Part shown: positions 45,035-57,100 of the stretch, one piece after another | How the letters are laid out: every line of letters starts with the position of its first letter | How positions within the stretch are numbered: position 1 is the stretch's first letter | DNA from: Arion vulgaris | Lineage: Eukaryota > Mollusca > Gastropoda > Stylommatophora > Arionidae | DNA: 64,000 nt | Assembly (NCBI GenBank): GCA_020796225.1 | Contig: CM036754.1 | Location: forward strand, 45,470,084-45,534,083 | Direction: 5' to 3' | The notes under the pieces: generated by a model | What the model saw: the letters and a program-made list of their open reading frames with translations, nothing else | Database searches by the model: none | Told to the model about the DNA's origin: nothing | Made by a program: the position numbers and the translations under genes

Positions 45035-45455
45035 ATACATCAAAGATGTAAAATAGCTTACATGATGAAAGATGCATGGTGAAAGATTTGTCAAGATGTA
45101 AGATAGCTTACATGATAGAAAGATGTCATTGTGAAAGATTTGTCAAGATGTAAGATAGCTTACATGATGAAAGATGTATTGTGAAAGATTTGTCAAGATG
45201 TAAGGTAGCTTACATGATGAAAGATGTATTGTGAAAGATTTGTCAAGATGTAAGTTAGAGGGGCTTTGACATGATGAAAGATGTATTGTGAAAGATTTGT
45301 CAAGATGTAAGGTAGCTTACATGATGAAAGATGTATTGTGAAAGATTTTTCAAGATGTAAGGTAGCTTACATGATGAAAGATGTATTGTGAAAGATTTTT
45401 CAAGATGTAAGGTAGCTTACATGATGAAAGATGTATTGTGAAAGATTTGTCATGG
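45035..45455. repeat. 50-bp minisatellite, about 8 copies
   Basis: Unit tgaaagatttgtcaagatgt, aaggtagcttacatgatgaa, agatgtattg. Confidence 0.95.
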
Positions 45456-45639
45456 AAGAGAAGTTATGTCAACAACATACTATTGAATTAATAAATCATA
45501 TATATATCAGTTGCCAGATTGGATTATTTACCCCTATGTTTGGTTATCATTTAATAACTATACATGGTATTTTTTAAAGCTAGGAGTGATTTTGCTTTCT
45601 ACAATCTCAATCAATTTCTATACATACTTTCAACTTGAC

Positions 45640-46062
45640 TATAGTGAAAGAATGTAGTGTATATTACGGGTGTGAAACATGGACATTTAACTAGGCAACG
45701 GAAAAGCATAGATGTGTTTTGAATATAAATGTTACAGAATAGTCCTCCGTATATCATGGACAGAAAACAAATAGATCTATCTAGAAAGAACTCAAAATCA
45801 AAGACAACTGGCTAATGCTACAAATGAGAAAATTGAAGTAGCACGGGCATATAAAGAGACAGAAAGGGTTTTAGAAAACCATTATGGAAGGAGGAATTCA
45901 GGATAAGAGGAGAAGAGGAAGACCACAGAGAAGATGGATTCAGTTGATGATTTGAGTATAACAGCAGCAGAGGTGGAACATCTGGCCTATGAGAGAGAGA
46001 GAAATTCTGAAGGATTGTTAGGGTGGTAACATTCTGCTCAGGACAAGCTATTTGATGAATGT
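45640..46062 (+). pseudogene. LINE 3' fragment
   Basis: Frames give ECSVYYGCETWTF, FEYKCYRIVLRISWTE, DNWLMLQMRKLKXHGHIKRQ, RRRGRPQRRWIQL, TAAEVEHLAYEREKF, then ctgctcaggacaagctattt gatga. Same family and same 3' end as 17230-18605, with many frameshifts. Confidence 0.82.
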
Positions 46063-46149
46063 ATAATCTTTAGTTGACAGTGTTCAACATAAATGTAAAA
46101 ATCTGTATTGCTTTATAGTTATAAGTCATGGCATGTCTTCATTCTTCTT

Positions 46150-46660
46150 CAATGATCTAGCAACACTTGAGCTCTTGCTCTTCAGCCCAAAGCTATGTGG
46201 TATCTGCATGTGTTCGTATTTTGTTCTTTTGTTTCATATAATGTGTTGTTCCATTTATGTGGTTACTTGGCCTTGGAGGAAGACGGATCTTCCCGACAGC
46301 ATCCAGCACTTGGCACCTGAAGAAGTGGTGGTGAATGGTTTCATGATGATGTGCATACATCTGGCACTCTAGAGTATGTTGTGGCTGAATTCTGTTCATG
46401 TGATTATTAAGTGGTGTGTATTGTTTCCAAATTGAAAAATGGTATTCTGATCTTTCCTTGTAAAGTGGTGAATATTATCATTACAGTTAGCCATGTGTCT
46501 GTAAATTTCTCTTCCTGTGTCTCCCATAGCCCTTCTGTTCAGCCATTTTTTTTAATTTGTTGTTTTTAGAATTTGCTTTCCTGTATGGATAGTTAGTTTT
46601 TTTGTTATTGTGTTGATCTCTTTCAGCCAACCTGCCTGTTTTATCATTTCTTAGTGCAAC
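46150..46660 (-). pseudogene. I-clade-like LINE 3' fragment (tentative)
   Basis: Minus frames show NRRAMGDTGREIYRHM, then after a frameshift a stretch resembling LRTGH-x-LN (HHLIIT/MNRIQPQHTLECQMYAHHHE) and TIHHHFFRCQVLDAVGKI, a C-C-H-C-like ending. Weaker than the other LINE calls. Confidence 0.5.
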
Positions 46661-47988
46661 AAAGTTCTGACATGCTGGTGTTCGTTATGATGAGACACCG
46701 GACAGACTTACATCAAGAGCATCTATCATTGGGAAGTTGAAGACGGATAAGAGGGGAAAAGTACTTTGACTTCTTGACGATCACCTGTTGGATGAAGACA
46801 CAAAATTGACGCTGAATCTATCCAGCGATTTAATAAGTTTAGAATTATATGGTGCACAAGCAGAACTGAATGCCTGAGGGATGGAGTCAGGAGTGTGTTT
46901 AACCAGAGATCCATGGAAACTATCAACATGTATACATTTTGACATCTGTTGGAGGAGAATGAGCATCTATGAGTCTGACCGGAGCGCTACCACACCGGTT
47001 CAGTAACCAATTCTCTAACAGTGTAGAAAGGGGGATAATCTCTTAACTCTCCGTGAACCAGGACAAAAGCCATGTTTTCACAAACCATTTGTTTTTAGAA
47101 TAAAAAATGCTCTTTAGTGTGGCTCCTTGCAAAAGGCATCAACCCAAAGCCACGTAGTGTGGCGGTTGGTCTACAAGGAGTTAATCAGAGAATACAAAAC
47201 AGTATTTTTGATTATTGAGCACACATCATGAATTATAAATGCATGGATATGCACACAAAAGTATTCCTGAATTCCATATATCTAATTTGACACAAAACAA
47301 TTTGTGCACGAAAACAGCATTTAATAATAATTTAAAAAAAACAGGAATTAAAATAAAAGAACCAAACACACACTGTAATCTGTACAAGATACGCAAACAT
47401 CTAGCTACAATAACAGCGTATCCTATGGAATAGCGATAAATTGGTCCTGATGAGTCCTCTACTCGGGTAAAGCAAGGTACACTTCAAATCTAAGTTGATT
47501 AATATTATGTGTACATCTTCAATCCAGGAAGGTACTACCGGTAGCTACCAAGAAATCAACTCGGCACACACACACAAAATTGACATATTATATTATAACT
47601 AACATATATACATCAATATTTGACCTATGGAATTGATATCAGAAAATTGAGGGCAAAAAAAGATTGTTAAAATATGTAGAGTCTAATGAAATCTGAGCTC
47701 TAGAAGGCACATATGTTTAATTATTGTCATTTTAGAACATAGAAAAAAAAAAAAACAGAATATGAAATCCAACTTCATAGAACTATCATTTGTTGGTAAA
47801 TGATTTCTGTTATACCCAGTTTGAAACTAGGTTCAAGTCGTTTGGTTGCTGAGAAAAGATTGCTATAAAATTATTTGAATTGTATAATTAAAACCAAATT
47901 TGTAGAGATGAAATGAAGAAATATATCTCAATGATGCCACTGCATGCTATCTTTGTTTGCTTGATGCTGCTGTTGTTCTTGGTAGCAT
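46661..47988. other. Intergenic / atlastin 3' UTR region
   Basis: No gene or repeat family recognised. The right end should contain the atlastin 3' UTR. An A12 run at about 47746-47757 and a (CA)n at 47570-47580 are present. Confidence 0.45.
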
Positions 47989-48105
47989 TCATGATCTCTT
48001 CTTGACAACATCATGTGACTTCTTTTTGGAAGTTGAGAGTCCTTGCTGTCGTAGAGCCTCTTTGACTCCAGCCTCTGCTACTCGGGCATAAACCTGGCAC
48101 AGCAT
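47989..48105 (-). CDS. atl: Atlastin terminal exon, C-terminal tail and stop
   Basis: 117 bases after acceptor TTTCAG, 38 codons then TGA at 47989-47991. It begins [20 protein letters not shown], a plausible amphipathic helix like the one required after the atlastin hairpin, and ends in a lysine-rich stretch ([15 protein letters not shown]). Family conservation is weak here, so the assignment rests on phase, splice site and position. A possible ATTAAA polyadenylation signal on the minus strand lies at 47716-47721. Confidence 0.82.
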   Translation of the reverse strand: MLCQVYARVAEAGVKEALRQQGLSTSKKKSHDVVKKRS

Positions 48106-51100
48106 CTGAAAGTTAATGTTTAAATACTTGTTAGAACACAAAGTTATACTGTCTTTATTTGTACTTGGCATTTTTATTGTGTGGCTCTTACGACATGCTT
48201 GACAGGTACAGTGAAAAAAGAGTTGGTGATGGATAGATGCTGGTGAAGGAAGAGACGCTGGTGATGGATTGAGGCGACTGACCGAAAGCATTGCAAGAAA
48301 GGCACTATTTTGGAACCCGCAGAGAAAGAGGAGATGGGGAAGGGCTAAAAATACCAAGAGAAGAGAGCTGGAGACCAATATTAACCGTTTCAAACATGGC
48401 CCTTCAGATAAAGTTCCTATTGAATTCACAGGGCAAGGGAAATAACTCCGCAACAATGAGAAGTGTTTGTGAAATAAAATTCATAACAAATACAATTCTA
48501 ATCAATATTTGTGATTTAAAGTCCAATTTACAGTCAAATGGATGAGATACTAGTTTGTAAACATGTATGGTGTCAATGTGATGCAAGTTGGGTGTAAAAA
48601 ATAAACTAAACAAGTGAAGAAATAAAAAATGAATGACAATGTTGAAAGTATGTTTCCCTCAAAAATGTCAGTTTTATTGACGATAAATCTAAATTGAAAG
48701 GATGCAAAGCAGCCTCCCTTTCAGAGGTTGATTTTACATGTGGGGCAGCTATTACTTGTTGTCACACACCTTTGTGATGCAGTCCTCATCTTCATTTAGA
48801 AACACTAACTGCAGGTCCGCTTTCTGCCAAACAGTTGAGTTCGTTGATGGTTGGCATGAATGGGGTTTATCAGTCCTGTAGTTTCTGGGTGTTGTCTTGC
48901 CCTTTAAAGACTGCATGTTTATCTGGGCATGAGGGCCCTCATACAATCAAGACAGAAGTTCAGAGGTTCAACCTTGCACATGTCCATATTGTCCTCATGG
49001 AATGAATTTGGAATTAACATTGAGGTACAAATATTTGCTGATACTTTCAAATCTATTTCTTGACACTATATCTGACAAAGCAGGCACATTCAACAGTTTA
49101 TCGGTAAACTAAAACATTCTGTAGTAAGGTAACTGGTGAGTTTGACACATAGTTTACATAAAGAAAGATCTTGATGTAATCAAAAGAAACAGGTGTCCAT
49201 GAAGGATCCGGTTTTTCTTAAATTTTCATACGAGCAAATGCATTTGTTAACTTTGCCGTTTTAAAAAAATGTCTCACGCAAAAATTGCGACTGCCGTAAT
49301 GACCATAATCACAAATAGAGAACATTCTGACTCTGAATCAATGTCATTTGCAGAACCTGTTCCTTCACTAAATTGTTAGATATTGATAGTGCTCAGCTGT
49401 TGCGACTATTCTCTCTCAACTTTACGACCTGGGTGGATGGAGGGAAGCGATGGTGTTCGCATCCATCGATAATCGTAATTCATCATAACTAATAGTTCTG
49501 CAAACCGTCATAAACACTAGAACTAGCATCGTATATTTTCGCACGCAAATCTTGAATTAATTCTCCATCAATCCGATTTATCCACGATCTCGCTGGCAAA
49601 TTCTCCATCAACTGAATCCTAAATCACAAGTTTTCCAGAAAATGTAAGGAGTTTTTCAAAAATTCGTCACTACGGGACCAATCACGCTAGAAACTTGGGA
49701 ACTTCTATAATGGTCGCAGCCATTATCGGTAATGACATCAGGGCAAAATTTAGCATGTCTATTCACATGGAAAGATATAGACAATTTCATTAAAAAGGTA
49801 TGCACGCGCGGCGTTACGCAGCTATGGGATTGAACCGGTAGTTTTCCAGAAAATGTAAGTAAGGAGTTTTTCAAAATTCGTGCTCAGGGACCAATCACGC
49901 TAGAAACTTGGGAACTTCTATAATGGTCACAGCCATTATCAGTAATGACATCAGGGCAAAATTTAGCATGTCTATTCACATGAAAAGATATAGACAATTT
50001 CATTTAAAAAGGTATGCACGCGCCAGGCGTTACGCCACTATGAGATTGAACCGGTAGCAGAGCTTTTGGCGCTATGGGACTGAAAGGGTTAAAAGGATAG
50101 TTAAGATGTGGAAAGAATTGGAAGAGATGGTACGAGAGAGAGGAAGGACTGGAAGAAGTTTGCTAGAGACATGTGCTCCGTTGGGAGTTGAAAGGTGAAG
50201 AAGAAGGAACACAAAGAATTATGTTTGTCTTGCAGCAATGCATCAATTCAGATAGAAGGATGTCTTGTCTTGCAACACTACATCAGTCCAGAGAAGTTTG
50301 TTCTGGAGGGCATAATACCGACGGCTACATTAAGTAGAGGAATGCCAAGAAGAAGATGGGCGCAAGATGTTACAAACTTCTTCTTTTCTTCGAACGCTCC
50401 ATATCGACCACTTGTTAACCCCTCTGTGTGATTTGCAAGTGATCTGAGCCTAAGAGTGATTGATCGATGTGCCAGTTATGCACCTACAAGTAGGCCAGCA
50501 CATGCAAGTTCTGAAACACTTTCTATTTACTAGGGTAGCTTCCTTAGGTCCTACATCAGTCACCTCTTATGACATGCCTTGCAGGTCATTGTGGTACTAT
50601 TCTTTGCTTCCCTTGCAGGCCCTGGCACCACAAGGGCGATATCATAGACATTCTTAATGATACTTCTTCCTCGTTTATTCTCATACTCCGCTGGTAATAG
50701 CAGGATGTGATCCGGTGAACGGAGTATCTGCCCCTTTCAGTCCTACAAATCCAACTTCAGCATAGCCTTTTTTGTGTACTGGGTTAGGTTCTCCATCTTC
50801 GATCTCCACAAACTTAGCCAGACTTCTTGGTAGTTGTCTCTTTCCAGGGCGAGAGTGGAGTCTTGGTCAGTAGTGTTGTTATGCTGACCCTGACAGTCAA
50901 CTATGAGTCTCTGGCTGCTACAATACCATGCAGCTTGTGTAGTCCCCCAAAGAGGACGGAGCATCTGGCCCCTAATGGTACTATATGTACTTTCACACAA
51001 GTTGCCCTAATGGTACTATATGTACTTTCACATAAGATGCCCTAAAGATACTATATGTACTTTCACATAAGATGCCCTAAAGATACTATATGTACTTTCA

Positions 51101-54100
51101 CACAAGTTGCCCTAATGATACTATATGTACTTTCACATAAGATGCCCTAATGATACTATACGTACTTTCACACAAGATGCCCTAATGATACTATATGTAC
51201 TTTCACACAAGTTGCCCTAATGATACTATATGTACTTTCCCAAAGACATCCTAATGATACTATATGTACTTTCCCAAAGACATCCTAATGGTACTATATG
51301 TACTTTCCCAAAGACATCCTAATGGTACTATATGTACTTTCCCAAAGACATCCTAATGGTACTATATGTACTTTCCCAAAGACATCCTAATACTATATGT
51401 ACTTTCCCAAAGACATCCTAATGGTACTATACGTACTTTCCCAAAGACATCCTAATGATACTATATGTACTTTCCCAAAGACATCCTAATGATACTATAT
51501 GTACTTTCACACAAGACGCCCTAATGGTACTATATATACTTTCACACAAGATGCCCTAATGGTACTATATGTACTTTCACCCAAGATGCCCTAATGATAC
51601 TTACATTATCCCATAGAAAATCGGCTAACTGATCAATGCTAATAGAGATGTTACGATGCTCTCCGGTGTATCGAAGGTACAGCCAAGTAGCCAGGAGCAT
51701 CAAGAACATGATCATCACCAGGTTGACAAGGTTAGCCAGGGTTTCCATTCCAATCAGCCCCAGCATGCCAGACACGATATAAGTGGCAGCAACAATTGTA
51801 AACAACACAGCAGGAGTACGGGCTGCGCTGAAAATATTCTTGGATTCGTTGTGTTTGGCATAATTCTCGTATGTTTCTGTCAAATCTTCTTTCAGCTTAT
51901 CCTCGAAAACCTGGCTAAATTCTGGTCCACCCATCTTGCGGATGGAATGGAAAAGGTCTACGCAGCGCTCAACACATCTGTTGTGTTCTGTATGAAGATT
52001 GTCTGGGCTGAGGTATGGTTTATCTCCACCACAAATCTGGGGAAAGTTCAAAGTTCATGTTAGTTATTGTGACAAATAAATAACAATAGGACAGAGCGAA
52101 ATGGAGAAATTGCTTGCAAGCCCTATGTAACGTCTATCGGTATGTGAGGAATATAATAATCACCATCATCATCAAGTAGCATGTCCCTTCTGGAACCTGG
52201 CTCCCCATGACAGCAGTACTGACAATCTCTCAATTCTGTGCAAGTTGACTGGTGTCTGCAGCAGTCATTCTCAGATCGTCAATGACATCTTGCACCCATC
52301 ATCTTCTAGGTCTTCCACTCATTCTTCTTCTAGGCATCATTCCCTCCAAAATTATCTTCTTTAGGCACTCATGTCGTTTTATGCATCCAAAATATTTAAT
52401 TTTCCTAGATGCTATGCTCTCTAATAGCCAACTCTCTTTAATATCAAGCTATTACAGAACAGAAGCATTTGTTCTTTTTTTTTGTCCATGATATTCTAAG
52501 TACTCTTCTGTAGCATTGAGTAATAATAATACATCAGAAATTAGGTTTATAAAACACAGTGATAACAAATAAAATCAGCGGTGAACAAGATAGAAGATGC
52601 CAGAAAACCTCTGGACAGCCAACACTGCACATAATGATGATGTTGGATGTTGTATACGTACCTCTTCCATCAACTTGCTATACAGAGCTTTAGCGTTGGC
52701 TACAGCAGCCAGGTTGTTTGTTTCCCGCTGTTGCCTGGGCAGAAGAAATCATCATGTCAATGAAGGCTGTCAACAAGATAACTGATTACTGGGCGACAGA
52801 ACTAATTTAAATTAAACATCTATTAAAACAAGTTAAAGACTTTACATATCTAGGCAGCATTTTTTCAGCAAATGAAAGAATAACTAACGTAATCCAACAT
52901 AGATGCAATAAAGTAAATCAAATCATAGAACAAATGGCAATAAATTTTAAATTGCAAACATGTTACCACGAACACTAATTGAGCAGTGTACAACACAATC
53001 TTTCCCCCAACATTATGCTACCAGTGTCAAACCTGGACGCTGACACCAAATGATAGAAGAAAACTAGTCACGACAGAGAGTGTCCGCAGAATGATGGGAG
53101 TATCAAGACGAGACTAGTTTCGAAATAAAGACATCAGGGAAAAAGGTGGGTACAACATCAGTACTGAATTTCTACAAGAAACAACAAATTAAATTGTTTG
53201 GCCACATAAGGAGATTACCAACAAACAGTGCATCTCAAAGAGCAATACTACTCCGAGAGACAGTAGATACAAAGCAAAAAGTCATCTAAAGCAAAGGTGG
53301 AACTCAGAAATAACAGATGGTGAATAGAGCTATTTCTTCTTGTTTGCGATCCATATTTTGATGACTATACCATCAGGTGTGTTCTTATGATAAAGTCAAC
53401 TGTTGTCTGCAGCTCATCTCTGGTGACCTGTAGTTTTGAATGTAATGTTGTAGGGCGAGCATCCCTTTCTAAGGAGGACAACAGGGAAACAGTCAAGGAG
53501 GACATACAGGAACAGTCAAGGAGGACATACAGGAGGAACAGTCAAGGAGGACATGACACGACAGGAACAGTCTTGCAGGACATGTATGTGGTTTGATCAG
53601 GAATATCACAGGAGGCACCACTATTTAGAAGACACACAAGAGTCCATTCTAGATGCTCTTCTTATCTTGAAACTGTCAGGAGGCATCTAGATATCATCTT
53701 CTATCCTGAACGTCAGGAGGACTATCTAGATATCTCTTCTTATCCTGACACTGTAGAGCTCCGATCTAGAGACTTTCTTATCTGGACACTGTGAGGCCGA
53801 TCAGAATCTCTTCTTATCAATGGACACTGTGAGGCCATCTAGAATCTCTTCATCGACATGTGGAGGCCCGATCTAGATATCTCTTCTTATCTGACACGTG
53901 AGGCCATCTAGATTCTCTTCTTATCCTGACGCTGTGAGGCCCGATCTAGATATCTCATCTTATCCTGACACTGTGAGGCCCGATCTAGATATCTCTTCTT
54001 ATCCTGACACTGTGAGGCCCGATCTAGATATCTCTTCTTATCCTGACACTGTGAGGCCCGATCTAGATATCTCTTCTTATCCTGACACTGTGAGGCTGGA

Positions 54101-57100
54101 TCTAGATATCTTTTCTTATCCTGACGCTGTGAGGCCCGGACACTGTGAGGCCCGATCTAGATATCTCATCTTATCCTGACGCTGTGAGGCCCGATCTAGA
54201 TATCTCTTCTTAGATCTAGGTATCTCTTCTTATCCTGATGCTGTGAGGTCCGATCTAGATATCTCTTCTTATCCTGGCGCTGTGAGGTCCGATCTAGATA
54301 TCTCTTCTTATCCTGACGCTGTGAGGCCCGATCTAGATATCTCATCTTATCCTGACACTGTGAGGCCCGATCTAGATATCTCATCTTATCCTGACGCTGT
54401 GAGGCCCGATCTAGATATCTTATCTTATCCTGACACTGTGAGGCAAATCAGGATTAGAGAAATGAAGAAAACAGAACTAATGAAAGTGAACTTTAAACAG
54501 ATCTTTATGTGCACAGCAGCAGATCTTCTACTTATGCTTCATAATGACCACTTGTTAAACCACTCGTGTGATTTCTATATAATCTGAGCCAAGAGCGATT
54601 GTACGTTGTGCCAGTTATGCGCCTACAAGAAGGCCAAAACAGCAGATTTCTGTGATGCTGTTTATTCTCTATATCTCTCGCGATCACTGCTTAGACTGAT
54701 GTACCAGATTTCCCCATAAATTGTCGTATTTGTGTGGAAATCTCATTTATGCAGTCTTAGCATGGGTGTGTTTCATCGCATCTTTAGCGCCATTTGGAGC
54801 TCTAGTACTTATCCTTTGTCGATGTGTCTAGTTTTAGCCAGCGTTTACTGGGTTCGTTCTCCGTCAGCCTTGGGCATTCCCCAGCCAACCTACAAGGCAG
54901 CAGGTTTGCTTTTTATTTACTAGGGTAGCTTCCATAGGTCCTACATCAATTGCCTCTTAGCGCCCGTGTGGTGTTGGGGCCTGCAAGGGAAGTGAAGAAT
55001 AGTACCACTGCGGGGGACTGCCTAGAGTAGTTGATAGTAGCTCGGCCTGCTAGCTGTGAGACACTTCATAGCTTGGGTTCGAACCTACTGTCCGGCATTT
55101 GTTCAGTCCCTGGTCTTACTCAGGACGATAACGTGAGTACCTCTGAAGTTCGGAGAAAATCTGCCTGTATGGCGAGGGAATACTAATTACAGTGTACATT
55201 GAGCACACGGCTGCCAGTGTGAAGTAATTTACAATGTGCACGCTGCTGCCATTGTAAGAAATTGGAAAACGGATTTTCACGCAAAAATCAGTTTCAGAGA
55301 TGAAACTCGTCTGAGTTGAAAGCGGACGAAAAAAAAAAAGTACCACTGCAACCTACAATGCATGTCGTAAGAGGCGACTGATGTAGGCCCTAGGGATGCT
55401 ACCTAGTAAATAAAAAGCAGCGCAGAAATAGGATGTGCTGGCCTACTTGTAGACGCATAACTGGCACAATGTACAATCACTCTTGGCGTAGATCACATAC
55501 AAATCACAAAGACAGGTTGACAAGTGGTCGATATGGAGCGTTCGAAGAAAAATTGCCTCCACAGCATCCCTTGTAGGTCGCAGTGGTACTATTCTTTGCT
55601 TCCTTTGTGGGCTCCGGCACCGCATCATCGGGTTTCAGCAGATGACAGCACAGGTTATGTATGCAAATGATTCTTGTTAATACAACTGACTTTCCTGTGT
55701 TACCGAGGCTTGCAAGGGGAGCACAGAACAGTAACACTGCGACCTACAAGGCATGTCGTAAGAGGCGACTGAGGTAGGGCCTAGGAAGCTACCCTAGTAA
55801 ATAAAAAACATCGCAGAAATTGGATATGCTGGCCTACTTGTAGATGCATAACTGGCATAACATACAATCGCTCTTAGGCTTGGATCACATACCAATCACA
55901 AAGAGTGGTTAACAAGTGGCCAATATGTAGTGTTCGAGGAAAAAGAAAATACAACTGACTTGAATGATACAATCAAATACAGGACTGACAATAGCAATAC
56001 CTAGACTATTTGTGTAAGAGATCACTCTTATTGCTATCCATCTCTTAAGGTTTCTTTCCCCTTCCATCAGTGTAGTTGTATTATGCTCAGACTTTCAAGA
56101 AATAGAAATATATACATTCGATCACATCTCAAGATGACTGACTACATCTGGACATGTAGAGTGGCAATGATGTCGCTTAGACATCTCAGACAATGACTTT
56201 GACATCTGACATGCTAGAGTGCAGGGCAATGAATGTACAGCATTCAGAGATCACATCTCAAGCAATACTTGACTGTACATCTGACATGCTAGAGTGCAGG
56301 GCAATTAATGTACAGCATTCAGAGATCACATCTCAAGACAATGACTTGACTGTACACATCTGGACATGCTAGAGTGCAGGGCAATGAATGTACAGCATTC
56401 AGAGATCACATCTCAAGGCAATGACTTGACTGTACACATCTGGACATGCTAGAGTGCAGGGCAATGAATGTACAGCATTCAGAGAGCACATCTCAAGACA
56501 ATGACTTGACTGTACACATCTAGACATGCTAGAGTGCAGGGCAATGAATGTACAGCATTCAGAGATCACATCTCAAGGCAATGACTTGACTGTACACATC
56601 TGGACATGCTAGAGTGCAGGGCAATGAATGTACAGCATTCAGAGAGCACATCTCAAGACAATGACTTGGCTGTACACATCTGGACATGCTAGAGTGCAGG
56701 GCAATGAATGTACATCATTCAGAGATCATCATCAGATCATTAAGGGGATTCGGTAGTGTGGGGATCAGGGCTATTTTCGTTGTTTTCATGTTAATGTAAA
56801 ATTTGTATAACCATTTTGAAATATTGTGACTTAGAATAGTAGAAAAGAATAAAATGTCAAAGCATTGCCACGGAAACAATACAAAATGGCTGCCAGAAAC
56901 AAAATTTTAAATCCCTAAGGCTCTGAATCTAATGAATTCTGTTTTCACTCTAAGGTGCGCAATTGTAATATCTAAAATATTACACATGATTTTAGGATAT
57001 ATTAAATATTTAATTTTTAAAATAAATTTTTGGGTGTAAATTTGGTCAAAAAAGCTGTTTTTGGGGGTGTGTTTCCAAAATTCATTAAATAATGTAATAT

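Noticed and set aside
48105..48456. Upstream extension of the last atlastin exon (open to 48456)
   Set aside because: A good acceptor (TTTCAG) at 48106-48111 and phase match with the previous exon place the start at 48105; the extension is intronic and unlike the family.
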